The notes under the pieces: model-generated
Databases searched by the model: none
Told to the model about the DNA's origin: nothing
What the model saw: only the letters and a program-made list of their open reading frames with translations
Translations under genes and position numbers: made by a program
Assembly (NCBI RefSeq): GCF_014218295.1
Contig: NZ_AP023287.1
Location: 248,001 to 312,000 of the forward strand
Reading direction: 5' to 3'
Length of the DNA stretch: 64,000 nucleotides
Source: Mycolicibacterium litorale
Lineage (GTDB): Bacteria > Actinomycetota > Actinomycetes > Mycobacteriales > Mycobacteriaceae
In this document: positions 1-8,395 of the stretch, piece by piece
Layout of the letters: each line of letters starts with the position of its first letter
Numbering within the stretch: the stretch's first letter is position 1

Positions 1-1358
1 GTCAGCTCCGGGGTGCGGCCGACGACGGCGGCGGCGCCCGCCAACTCCATCCCCAGCTCCGTCTGCCGCTGGCACTGTTCGGCCACCAGCAGTTTGGTGA
101 CGTTGCCCTCGGGACCGGGTTCGGCACCGGCGATGGCCCGGCTGGCTCGGCGCAGGTTGAGCAGCCGCAGCGTATGCGCCTCGGCGAGCACCGCCCCCGC
201 CCGGCGCACGTACGCGGCCGACACCTCGGCGGGTGCGCTGTCGGGAAGCTCTACCAGGTCGTCGGCGGAGAAACCGGTCGGTGCGCCGGATCCGCCGCCG
301 ATCGAGATCCGCTCGTTGCCCAGCGTCGCGCGGGCCACCAGCCAGCCCTTGTTCACGTCGCCGACCACATCTGCGTCGGGGACGAACACGCCGTCGAAGA
401 ACACCTCGTTGAAGTGGGCCTCGCCGGTGATCCCACGCAGCGGGTTGACCGTGACGCCGCCGGTAGCGCGAACGATGCGCCGCGGGCCCGGCCGCTGCGC
501 TGGGCGTCGACGACGTCGACCAGGGGATCGGTTCCGCCGCCCAGCAGCGCCGCCAGTGCGCGGGCCCGTCGCAGATACAGGTGCGCGTCATGCTCCCAGG
601 TGTATCCGATACCGCCGTGTAGCTGAATGGTGTTCTGCGCCAGGAACACCGACGCCCGGATGGCATGGGAGGCCGCGACCGCGGCGGGAAACCACGCGCT
701 GTCGAGGTCGCCGATGGTGCGGCCGAACTGCTCGCGCACCTTGGCGTATTCGACCGCCATGTCCAGGCACGCCCAGCCCACCCCCACCGCTTCGGCGGAG
801 CCGAGGATCCGGAACACCGTACGCGCCCCGGGCAGGACCCGCGCGGGCGATATGCGCACATCGTTCACGGTGACGGCGCCGATGCTCCGGGTCGGGTCGA
901 TCCCGTCGAGTGCGGTGACGGTGACGCCCGCGGCGTGGGCATCGAGCACCACCACATCGTCACCCGCCACGAGCACGAGCAGATCGGCGTCGGGAGCGCC
1001 GAGAACGGCCGGGCACTGGCCGGTCACCGACCCGTCGCCGCCGACGGTCAGCGTGCCGGTCAATCCCAGTGCGGCGACGATGGACCCGCTCGACAGCCCG
1101 GGCAGCAGGTCCGCCCCCACCTCGTCGCCGCCGCACCGGTCCAGCACCGCCGCCGCCGCGACCGTGGGCAGGACCGGGCCGGGAGCCAGGTCACGGCCCT
1201 GCACCTCGAGAACGATCGCCAGTTCGGAGAGGCCGAAACCGGCGCCGCCGTACCGTTCGGCGACAGCCAGACCGTGCCAGCCGAGCTCGGCGGCGGCCTC
1301 CCACAGTGCGGCCGGGTGGGCGGGGCCCGTCGGTCATCGCGAGGGCTGATGTGCGCAC
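1..1358 (-). pseudogene. Two-domain acyl-CoA dehydrogenase (FadE family), apparently broken, 3' end outside window
   Basis: Beta-oxidation flavoenzyme of the long mycobacterial class with two fused acyl-CoA dehydrogenase halves. A good start exists at GTG 1358 (AAAGG eight bases upstream), reading VRTSALAMTDG, but this frame soon becomes nonsense. The recognisable sequence resumes in another frame just below a TGA at 1334-1336 with PAHPAALWEAAAELGW. It then runs through the first-domain signature VREQFGRTIG and QLHGGIGYTWEHDAHLYLRRA to RARGASFALP near 470. There the frame changes again and the middle of the second domain follows (ATGGVTVNPLRGITGEAHFNEVFF) to the window edge. Both halves lack their N-terminal helical domain. 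Two joins, each a deletion plus frameshift, make a functional protein unlikely. A sequencing or assembly error cannot be excluded. Divergent from the esterase at 1521. Confidence 0.75.
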
Positions 1359-1466
1359 GGTGAATTCCTTTGCGGTTGTGGCGGCGGCCCGGCCGTGACC
1401 AGCGCATAAGCGCCGGTCAGCAGGGGTGTGAGCGACATTACAAAATCGATGGCGAAACTATGGGTA

Positions 1467-1486
1467 GACAAGTTCACGATCTTGTC
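1467..1486. promoter_or_regulatory. 20-bp inverted repeat, probable operator between fadE remnant and esterase
   Basis: GACAAG at 1467-1472 is mirrored by CTTGTC at 1481-1486, and the inner bases TC/GA also pair, leaving one mismatched pair and a two-base centre. The dyad lies in the 160-bp divergent promoter region, about 23 bp upstream of the esterase -10 box. Spacing and symmetry fit a TetR- or GntR-type repressor site. It does not fit the KstR2 motif, which has only two bases between CAAG and CTTG. The regulator is unknown. Confidence 0.45.
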
Positions 1487-1508
1487 GTTTGAGGATTCGC
1501 CACAGGGG

Positions 1509-1514
1509 TACAGT
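1509..1514 (+). promoter_or_regulatory. -10 box of a leaderless esterase promoter
   Basis: TACAGT fits TANNNT and lies six bases before ATG 1521, so transcription would begin at or next to the start codon. No Shine-Dalgarno sequence precedes the ATG. This supports ATG 1521 over the in-frame GTG at 1428. No convincing -35 box was seen. Confidence 0.5.
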
Positions 1515-1520
1515 CGCGCC

Positions 1521-2744
1521 ATGACGGTACGACCGGAAACCCGGTACCCCGGTCCGACATTGTGGTCGCGCGCAAGGTGGTTGCTCAATGCGAAGCCTGC
1601 TGACCACATGCTCGCGATGAGTGTCGCCTCGGCTTCGCTGCCGGTGATCGGCAAGCACCTGGAGCCCCTCGGGGCCCTGGCCGCGATGGGCGTGTGGGGC
1701 TACCGCCAGGTACCCGAGCTCCTGTCCGCATCCGCCAAATCCTGGTTCGACCCGGGCAATGCCGAGGTTCGCCAGCGTGAGCGGGACATGACGCACGCCG
1801 TGTCCGATGCGGCGCTGCGCGGGGTGGTGCCCGCCGCGGATCTCGCGATCGAGTGGCCGGCGCCCGAGAAGGTGCCACCGCTGTGGAAGACGTTCGAACA
1901 CCGCCGCAACGTGCACAAGTCCTCCGTGCGGTACGGACCGCTGCCCTCCCAGTTGCTCGACGTCTGGCGGCCGAAGAAGCTGCCGACCGAACCCGCCCCG
2001 GTGCTGGTGTTCGTCCCGGGCGGTGCGTGGGTGCACGGCAGCCGGATGCTGCAGGGCTACGCGTTGCTGTCCCATCTGGCCGAGATGGGCTGGGTCTGCC
2101 TCTCGATCGACTACCGGGTGGCGCCGCACCATCCCTGGCCGGCGCATCTGCACGACGTCAAGAGCGCGATCGCCTGGGCGCGGGCGAATGTGGACAAGTT
2201 CGGCGGCGACCGCAATTTCGTTGCCATTGCAGGGACTTCGGCCGGCGGCCACCTTGCCGCGCTGGCCGGACTGACGATCAACAACCCCGAGATGCAGTGC
2301 GAACTCGAGGACGGGTCGGACACCTCGGTGGACGCCGTGGTCGGCATCTACGGGCGATACGACTGGGAGGACCGCTCCACCGCAGAACGGGTGCGATTCA
2401 TCGACTTCCTCGAACGGGTCGTGGTGAAACGCAAGATGTCCCGGCATCCCGAGCTGTTCCGTAAGGCGTCGCCGATGGCGCAGGTGCACCCCGAGGCGCC
2501 ACCCTTCCTGGTCATCCACGGCACCGGCGACAGCGTGATCCCGGTGTGGCAGGCCCGCAGCTTCGTCGAGAAGCTCAGGGCGACGTCGAAGTCGGTGGTC
2601 AGCTACATGGAATTGCCCGGTGCCGGACACGGTTTCGACATGATCGACGGCGCCCGCACCGGTTCCATGGCCACGGCCATCGGACTGTTTCTGAACCAGA
2701 TCCACCGAAACCGAACCCTGGTCGGTGCTCGAGAGGTTATATAG
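1521..2744 (+). CDS. Alpha/beta hydrolase, lip-type carboxylesterase/lipase
   Basis: A 407-residue serine hydrolase of the hormone-sensitive-lipase group (LipO/LipM/LipQ type in mycobacteria), expected to cleave short- or medium-chain acyl esters. Visible features are an oxyanion-loop motif FVPGGAWVHG, the nucleophile elbow GTSAGGHLAAL, an acid-residue segment VIHGTGDSVIP and the catalytic His in GAGHGFDM. The family usually has about 400-430 residues, so the length fits. It is followed after 27 bases by a wax ester synthase gene on the same strand and faces a related esterase (4194-5414) convergently. This parallels the lipO-Rv1425 neighbourhood of M. tuberculosis and suggests a role in storage-lipid turnover. 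The N-terminal 80 residues are family-specific. The exact substrate cannot be told from sequence. Confidence 0.85.
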   Translation: MTVRPETRYPGPTLWSRARWLLNAKPADHMLAMSVASASLPVIGKHLEPLGALAAMGVWGYRQVPELLSASAKSWFDPGNAEVRQRERDMTHAVSDAALRGVVPAADLAIEWPAPEKVPPLWKTFEHRRNVHKSSVRYGPLPSQLLDVWRPKKLPTEPAPVLVFVPGGAWVHGSRMLQGYALLSHLAEMGWVCLSIDYRVAPHHPWPAHLHDVKSAIAWARANVDKFGGDRNFVAIAGTSAGGHLAALAGLTINNPEMQCELEDGSDTSVDAVVGIYGRYDWEDRSTAERVRFIDFLERVVVKRKMSRHPELFRKASPMAQVHPEAPPFLVIHGTGDSVIPVWQARSFVEKLRATSKSVVSYMELPGAGHGFDMIDGARTGSMATAIGLFLNQIHRNRTLVGAREVI

Positions 2745-2771
2745 ACGCCTCCGGGCAAGGGGAGGCGATAG

Positions 2772-4190
2772 GTGAAACGGCTCAGCGGGTGGGACGCGTT
2801 TCTGCTGTACAGCGAAACACCCACGGTGCACATGCACACCCTCAAGCTGGCGGTGATCCAGCTCGACGATCTGGGGGGCCGCACGTTCGGGATCGAGGAG
2901 TTCCGGCAGGTCATCCACAGCCGGCTCTACAAACTCGACCCGTTTCGCTACGAACTCGTCGACATCCCGTTCAAATTCCACCACCCGATGTGGCGGGAGA
3001 ACTGCGAAGTCGACCTCGAATACCACGTCCGCCCGTACCGGGTGGACAGCCCCGGCGGCCGCAGGCAGCTCGACGAGGCGGTCGGCCGCATCGCAAGCAC
3101 CCCGCTGGACCGCAGCAGGCCGCTGTGGGAGATGTACTTCATCGAGGGTCTGGCGGACGGCCGGATCGCCGTGCTGGGCAAGATCCACCACGCCCTGGCC
3201 GACGGAATCGCATCGGCCAACCTGATGGCTCGCGGTATGGATCTGCAGCCCGGACCGCAGCACGACCGCGACTCCTACGCCACCGATCCGGCCCCGAGCC
3301 GCGGTGAGCTCGTCCGCACCGCCTTCCGCGACCACCTGCGCCAGATCGGGAAGCTGCCGGCCAACTGGCGCTACACCGCCCAGGGGCTGCAACGGGTCCG
3401 GCGCAGCAGCCGCAAACTCTCACCGGAGCTGACCCGGCCGTTCACCCCGCCCCCGTCGTTCATGAACCACAAGGTCGACGGCGTCCGCAAATTCGCCACC
3501 GCCACCCTGGCGCTCGCCGATATCAAACAGACCGCCAAACACCTCGGCGTCACGCTGAACGATCTGGTGCTGGCGATCTCGGCAGGGGCGTTGCGAAAGC
3601 TGTTGCTGCGCTACGACGGTCACGCTGACCACCCGCTGCTGGCGTCCGTGCCGGTGAGCTTCGACTTCAGCCCGGACCGCATCTCCGGCAACTACTTCAC
3701 CGGGGTGCTGGTGTGCATCCCCGTCCAGGTCGAGGATCCACTGCAGCGGGTGCAGGAGTGCCACAAGGCCGCCGCATCGGCCAAGGAGGGGCATCACCTG
3801 ATCGGGCCCGAACTGGTGAGCCGGTGGTCGTCGTACTTCCCGCCCGCCCCGGCCGAGGCGCTGTTTCGGTGGCTGGCCAACAAGGACGGCCAGAACAAGG
3901 TACTGAACCTGCCGATCTCCAACGTGCCCGGGCCGCGGGAACGGGGCCGCGTCGGTGGTGCCCTGGTCACCGAGATCTACTCCGTCGGCCCGCTCACCAC
4001 GGGCAGCGGCCTCAACATCACCGTCTGGAGCTACGTCGACCAGCTCAACATCTCGGTGCTCTCCGACGGCGCCACCCTCGAGGATCCGCACGAACTGAGC
4101 GACGCCATGATCGAGGCGTTCGTCGAGATACGTTCCGCCGCAGGCCTTTCGGAAGACCTGACGGTGGTCGAGACCGCGATGGCGCAGTAG
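2772..4190 (+). CDS. Wax ester synthase/diacylglycerol acyltransferase (WS/DGAT, Rv1425-like)
   Basis: Transfers an acyl group from acyl-CoA to diacylglycerol or a fatty alcohol, making triacylglycerol or wax ester. The 472-residue length is normal for the family. The catalytic motif HHALADG stands at about residues 139-145. The conserved NDLVLA segment and the C-terminal SNVPGPRE and YSVGPL blocks are also present. GTG 2772 is preceded by an AGGGGAGG ribosome site. It probably shares a transcript with the upstream esterase and ends three bases from the convergent lipO-like gene. The gene order esterase, WS/DGAT, esterase, acyl-CoA synthetase, acyltransferase matches Rv1425-Rv1428c apart from the extra first esterase. 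Confidence 0.92.
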   Translation: MKRLSGWDAFLLYSETPTVHMHTLKLAVIQLDDLGGRTFGIEEFRQVIHSRLYKLDPFRYELVDIPFKFHHPMWRENCEVDLEYHVRPYRVDSPGGRRQLDEAVGRIASTPLDRSRPLWEMYFIEGLADGRIAVLGKIHHALADGIASANLMARGMDLQPGPQHDRDSYATDPAPSRGELVRTAFRDHLRQIGKLPANWRYTAQGLQRVRRSSRKLSPELTRPFTPPPSFMNHKVDGVRKFATATLALADIKQTAKHLGVTLNDLVLAISAGALRKLLLRYDGHADHPLLASVPVSFDFSPDRISGNYFTGVLVCIPVQVEDPLQRVQECHKAAASAKEGHHLIGPELVSRWSSYFPPAPAEALFRWLANKDGQNKVLNLPISNVPGPRERGRVGGALVTEIYSVGPLTTGSGLNITVWSYVDQLNISVLSDGATLEDPHELSDAMIEAFVEIRSAAGLSEDLTVVETAMAQ

Positions 4191-4193
4191 GGC

Positions 4194-5414
4194 TCAATCC
4201 CCCTGCGCGTGCACCCACGACAGAAAGCGTTCGATCGCCTCGGCGGTGTAGTGCCCGCGCGGGGAGCCGAAGAAGTCGAAGGCGTGCTGGGCGTGCGGAA
4301 TCTCCGAATACGCCACCGGTGACGTCGAGACCTTGCGGAGTTCCTCGACGAACTCCCGGCCCTCCGGAACGGGGATGATCGAGTCGTCCTCGCCGTGGAG
4401 CACGAAAAACGGTGGGGCGTCGGGGCGTACCTTCGTGATGGGCGAGGCCTCGAGGTACTCGCGGCGATTGCCGAGGTAGGGCTTCTTGACGACGAACTTC
4501 TGCAGGAACGCGATGAACTGCGGGCGGCCCTCACCCTGGGCGGAGAACCAGTCGTAGCGGCCGTAGACGGGCACCGCGGCGCGCACCGAGGTGTCGGCGT
4601 CGGCGAAGCCCGGCTGCCACTGCGGCTCGTTGGGGGTAAGCGCGGCTAGGGCGGTCAGGTGACCGCCCGCCGAACCCCCGGTGATGGCCACGAAGTCCGG
4701 ATCGCCGCCGTAGTCGGCGATGTTCTCCCTGATCCAGGCCAGGGCCCGCTTGACGTCGACGATGTGCGCGGGCCAGGTGTGGCGCGGGCTGATGCGGTAT
4801 CCCATCGACACACACACCCACCCACGTTCGGTGAGGTGGCTCAGCAGCGGATAGGCCTGTGGGCGGCGCATTCCGATCGCCCACGCGCCGCCGGGCACCT
4901 GCAACAGCACGGGTGCGCGCCCGTCGCGGGGCAGGTCACTGCGCCGCCAGATGTCGGCGGTGTTCGCCCGATGCGGGCCGTAGCGGACGGTGCCTTTCTT
5001 CTCCACGTAGCGCCGCCGCGACCACCCGGTGCGGAAGACCCCGCCGCGGCGGCGTGCGGGCTGGGATTCGGCCGCCACCGACTCGTAGTCCGCGCCCAGT
5101 GCGTCGCGCAGGCCGGCTTCGAAATAAGGTTGCGACTTGACGTTTCGCCGCTGGATCAACACCAGCAGCGCCCAGGTGACCACCTTGAGGACCAGCGCGG
5201 CGCGGCCGGTCCGGGTGGCGAAGTGTCCGCGCACCGTGCGGCGCACCGTGTCGAGCACCGACCCGGTCAGGTACAGCGGTGCCAGTTCGGTCGTGGGCCA
5301 CCCGAAGGCGAACGTGGGCAGCGTGACGTACCCCTTGCGGCCAAGCGGCTGCACGCCGTTGGCGGCGTTCAGCAGTTCGGCGCTCGTCGCGAGCAGCGGC
5401 CTAGGCTTGGGCAT
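4194..5414 (-). CDS. lipO: Alpha/beta hydrolase, LipO-like esterase
   Basis: A 406-residue carboxylesterase paralogous to the gene at 1521. It has the oxyanion motif LLQVPGGAWAIG, the nucleophile GGSAGGHLTAL, the acid-residue segment FVLHGEDDSIIPV and the catalytic His in HAQHAFDFF. ATG 5414 overlaps the last 14 bases of the acyl-CoA synthetase gene, so translation is probably coupled. An earlier GTG/ATG at 5438 would extend deeper into that gene and is less likely. It is the third gene of the 7832-4194 operon, equivalent to Rv1428c-fadD12-lipO. A role in releasing fatty acids for activation by the neighbouring synthetase is inferred. Confidence 0.85.
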   Translation of the reverse strand: MPKPRPLLATSAELLNAANGVQPLGRKGYVTLPTFAFGWPTTELAPLYLTGSVLDTVRRTVRGHFATRTGRAALVLKVVTWALLVLIQRRNVKSQPYFEAGLRDALGADYESVAAESQPARRRGGVFRTGWSRRRYVEKKGTVRYGPHRANTADIWRRSDLPRDGRAPVLLQVPGGAWAIGMRRPQAYPLLSHLTERGWVCVSMGYRISPRHTWPAHIVDVKRALAWIRENIADYGGDPDFVAITGGSAGGHLTALAALTPNEPQWQPGFADADTSVRAAVPVYGRYDWFSAQGEGRPQFIAFLQKFVVKKPYLGNRREYLEASPITKVRPDAPPFFVLHGEDDSIIPVPEGREFVEELRKVSTSPVAYSEIPHAQHAFDFFGSPRGHYTAEAIERFLSWVHAQGD

Positions 5415-7029
5415 CGGCCGCACGGGACTGCAGGTCACGTCGCAGGATCTTGCCGGTGCTGTTGCGCGGTAACTCGTCGAGCACCGTGATGTCTCTGGGC
5501 ACTTTGTAATTCGCCAAATTCTCTCGGACGTGCAGTTTCAGTTCCTCCGGGGTAACCGATGCGCCGGTGGTCAAAACCACGAACGCCGCCAGGCGCTGTC
5601 CGTACTGTTCGTCGTCGACACCGATGACCGCGGCCTCCGCGACCGCGGGGTGGGCGGTCAGCGTCTTCTCCACCTCGATCGGGTAGACGTTCTCGCCGCC
5701 GGAGACGATCATCTCGTCGTCGCGTCCGACGACGAACAGCCGTCCCGCCTCGTCGAGGTAGCCGACGTCGCCCGAGGACATGAACCCGTCGTGGAAGTCC
5801 TTCGTCGACCCCGAGGTGTACCCGTCGAACTGGGTGGAGTTGCGGACGAAGATGCTGCCCGTCTCACCCGGGGGCAACTCCCGGAATTCCGGGTCGAGGA
5901 TGCGGATCTCGGTGCCCTCGGCGGGTTTTCCTGCGGTGTCCGGTGCGGCCCGCAGGTCGGTCGGCGTGGCGGTGGCGATCATGCCGGCCTCGGTGGCGTT
6001 GTAGTTGTTGTAGATGACGTCGCCGAACTGGTCCATGAACGCGGTGACGACATCGGGCCGCATCCGGGACCCGGAGGCCGCGGCGAACCGCAGGGACCGG
6101 CCGCTGTAGCGGGCGCGCACCTCGTCGGGCAGTTCCATGATGCGGTCGAACATCACCGGCACCACGATGAGCCCGGTGGCGCGATGCTCGTCGACGAGCG
6201 CGAGCGTGGCCTCCGGATCGAACCGCCGCCGGGTCACGATCGGACAGGCCAGCGAGGCCGCGAACGCCAGCTGTGAAAACCCCCAGGCGTGGAACATCGG
6301 GGCGACGATCACCACCGGCTCCTCGGCCCGCCACGGGGTGCGGCGCAGGATGGCGCCCAGCACCTCGGGGCCGCCGCCGGCGTGCCTGGCGCCCTTCGGC
6401 GATCCGGTGGTGCCGGAGGTGAGCAGGATGACCCGCGACTTCTCGCGTGCCCGCTCGGGTTGACGGCCCGCGTGCGCGGCGATCAGCGACTCCAGCGTGA
6501 GCGTGTCGCCGGGCTCGTCGGTCCAGGCGAGGATTCGCGTGATGGCGGCGCCCCCGACGGCGCGGTCCACGGTGGCGGCGAACTCCTCGTCGTGGATCAC
6601 CGCTTCCACGCCCTCGCGTTCGACCACCTCCGCCAGCGCGGGCCCGGCGAACGCCGTGTTGAGCAGGAGCACGTCGGCGCCGATCCGATTGGCGGCGATC
6701 AGCGACTCGACGAAACCGCGGTGGTTGCGCGCCATGATGCCCACCACCTTCGGCTGCCCGCCGGGCAGTGCCTGCAGCGCGGCGGCGAGTGCGTCACTGC
6801 GCTGGTCGATCTCCCGCCACGTGAGGGTGCCGCGCTCGTCGACCAGCCCGGGCGCATCGGGGCACCGCTGCGCCGCGCCGGCGAAACCGGACGTGATGCC
6901 CATGTTCTCGCGGCGCATCGCCGCGGCGATCCGCACGTACTTGTCCGGGCGCATCGGGGCCACCAGCCGGGCGCGGCGCATCGCGTCGAACATCCCCAGG
7001 GCGGCGCCCAGCCGCTCGGTCACCGACAT
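5401..7029 (-). CDS. fadD12: Fatty-acyl-CoA synthetase, FadD12-like
   Basis: Adenylate-forming ligase that activates a fatty acid to acyl-CoA through an acyl-AMP. At 542 residues it has the P-loop-like motif TSGTTGSPKG, the adenine motif YNNYNATEAG, the core SSGDVGYLDEAGRLFVVGRDDEMI and the C-terminal Lys segment PRNSTGKILRRDL. ATG 7029 gives the start MSVTERLG and lies eight bases after the acyltransferase gene ends. Open sequence continues upstream but overlaps that gene and is not protein-like. It is the middle gene of the lipid operon. The chain-length preference is not visible. Confidence 0.9.
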   Translation of the reverse strand: MSVTERLGAALGMFDAMRRARLVAPMRPDKYVRIAAAMRRENMGITSGFAGAAQRCPDAPGLVDERGTLTWREIDQRSDALAAALQALPGGQPKVVGIMARNHRGFVESLIAANRIGADVLLLNTAFAGPALAEVVEREGVEAVIHDEEFAATVDRAVGGAAITRILAWTDEPGDTLTLESLIAAHAGRQPERAREKSRVILLTSGTTGSPKGARHAGGGPEVLGAILRRTPWRAEEPVVIVAPMFHAWGFSQLAFAASLACPIVTRRRFDPEATLALVDEHRATGLIVVPVMFDRIMELPDEVRARYSGRSLRFAAASGSRMRPDVVTAFMDQFGDVIYNNYNATEAGMIATATPTDLRAAPDTAGKPAEGTEIRILDPEFRELPPGETGSIFVRNSTQFDGYTSGSTKDFHDGFMSSGDVGYLDEAGRLFVVGRDDEMIVSGGENVYPIEVEKTLTAHPAVAEAAVIGVDDEQYGQRLAAFVVLTTGASVTPEELKLHVRENLANYKVPRDITVLDELPRNSTGKILRRDLQSRAADAQA

Positions 7030-7037
7030 CGCGCGGA

Positions 7038-7832
7038 TCAGCCCAGCACCGGGAAGCGGCGTTCGGCGGCCAGTTCGTCGAGTGCGCGCTGCATCACGTG
7101 CCGGACGTGGGCGTCGACCTCGTCGATGTCGGGATCGTCCCCGAACTCCTCGACGATGTCGATCGGCGGCAGGACCCGGGTGACGATCTTGGTGGGCAGC
7201 GGCAGGTTCACCGGAAGCACCGCGGACAGCCCGAACGGGAACCCGAAGGAGATGGGCAGGATCTTGGCCCGAAGCAGTTTGTCGAGCCGGATCGCCTTGG
7301 CCAGCCACTCACCCCGGCTGAGATAGAACTGGCTCTCCTGTCCACCGATCGACACCGTCGGCACCAGTGGCACGCCCGCGTTCAGCGCGGCCCGGACATA
7401 GCCGGTGCGGCCGCCGAAGTCGATCTTGCTCTCGGCCAGCGTCGGCCGGTACACGTCGTAGTCGCCGCCGGGGAACACGATCACCACGCCGCCGGAGCGC
7501 AGGGCCTCGTCGGCGTTCTCGTGGTTGGCCCGGATGAAACCGGTCTTGGTGAAGAACTCCGCGGTCAGCCCGGTCATCAGCAGATCGTGCGACAGCGTGT
7601 AGACGGGGCGGTCGTAGCCGAACTGCTCGTAGAAACCCACGGCGAACACCGGCACGTCCATGGCGAACAGGCCACCGGAGTGGTTCGACACCACCAGCGC
7701 CCCGCCCGCCGGGGGGAACGACTCCAGGCCACGCATCTCGGCGCGGTGATAGGTCTTGAGCAGCGGGCGGAGCACACCCATCACCCGTTCGGTGAAGCCC
7801 GGGTCCCATTTCGCGATGTCCGACGACGGCAC
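7038..7832 (-). CDS. Acyltransferase, Rv1428c-like (PlsC/DAGAT-type)
   Basis: A putative acyl-CoA-dependent acyltransferase of 264 residues, first gene of a three-gene lipid operon. VSNHSGGLFAMD carries the His of a lysophospholipid acyltransferase motif, but the next Asp is eight residues away rather than the canonical five. FPGGDYDVYRP and VPTVSIGGQES are the other conserved blocks. GTG 7832 was chosen because GAGGGGGGAG stands just before it. A TTG at 7859 would begin inside the KstR-like box. Expression is probably under KstR control. The acceptor substrate is unknown. Confidence 0.8.
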   Translation of the reverse strand: MPSSDIAKWDPGFTERVMGVLRPLLKTYHRAEMRGLESFPPAGGALVVSNHSGGLFAMDVPVFAVGFYEQFGYDRPVYTLSHDLLMTGLTAEFFTKTGFIRANHENADEALRSGGVVIVFPGGDYDVYRPTLAESKIDFGGRTGYVRAALNAGVPLVPTVSIGGQESQFYLSRGEWLAKAIRLDKLLRAKILPISFGFPFGLSAVLPVNLPLPTKIVTRVLPPIDIVEEFGDDPDIDEVDAHVRHVMQRALDELAAERRFPVLG

Positions 7833-7854
7833 GGCTCCCCCCTCGGGGTCGAAT

Positions 7855-7868
7855 TGCAACGTGTTCTA
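7855..7868. promoter_or_regulatory. KstR-type operator box
   Basis: TGCAACGTGTTCTA matches the published KstR consensus TnnAACnnGTTnnA at every fixed base. It lies 22 bp before GTG 7832 of the acyltransferase-fadD12-lipO operon. KstR is the TetR-family repressor of cholesterol catabolism genes in mycobacteria, so the operon may respond to sterol intermediates. The position close to the start codon fits repression by blocking the promoter. No kstR gene is in the window. Confidence 0.65.
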
Positions 7869-7957
7869 GTTTTCGAGGGTACCCAAGCCGGGGTGCAATC
7901 CCAACTGTCCGTCCGGGGTGCGGTTACCGCACGCCCTCGACGGGCACACCATGGCAC

Positions 7958-8293
7958 ATGAGTAACCGAGACGAACTTCCGCTGATCGACTACGACCAGC
8001 TGGCGCTGCCGGATCTGCGCCACCGCATCCGGTCGCTCGACGAGACGCAACTGCAGACGCTGTTCGATCACGAAACCGCACACGGCAATCGCATCCCGGT
8101 GCTCGAAGTGCTGCACGCCCGGCTCAAGGAGCTGCACCAGGGTGCCGAGCCCTCGGGTGGCGACCAGTCCAATGCGCCAGGGGTGAGCGGTACCGCGGGC
8201 GGCTCCCAGGTGCAGGAATCGACGGCGGCGCAAGCGAATACACCGCTGCGACACGGCGTGGCCTACCAGACGCCGGCGCGCGGCAAACCCTGA
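7958..8293 (+). CDS. Small conserved hypothetical protein
   Basis: A 111-residue cytosolic protein. The first 65 residues form a compact helical module (LPDLRHRIRSLDETQL, then LFDHETAHGNRIPVLEVLHARL) that resembles a motif I recall at the ends of several actinobacterial proteins. The remainder is a low-complexity Gly/Gln/Thr tail. ATG 7958 has no clear ribosome site. It is divergent from the KstR-box operon and 102 bases before the decapeptide-repeat gene. Function unknown. Confidence 0.7.
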   Translation: MSNRDELPLIDYDQLALPDLRHRIRSLDETQLQTLFDHETAHGNRIPVLEVLHARLKELHQGAEPSGGDQSNAPGVSGTAGGSQVQESTAAQANTPLRHGVAYQTPARGKP

Positions 8294-8395
8294 CCGAGAC
8301 GTAAGACTCTCGTCAGCACTCCTCGCGTTTGCGCACACAGCGGCCGGTGAACCACCCGGACACCAACCGCCTTCGCATCTTCTGCAGGAGTGACC

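Noticed and set aside
1467..1486. KstR2 site
   Set aside because: KstR2 needs CAAG and CTTG separated by two bases; here the spacer is eight.
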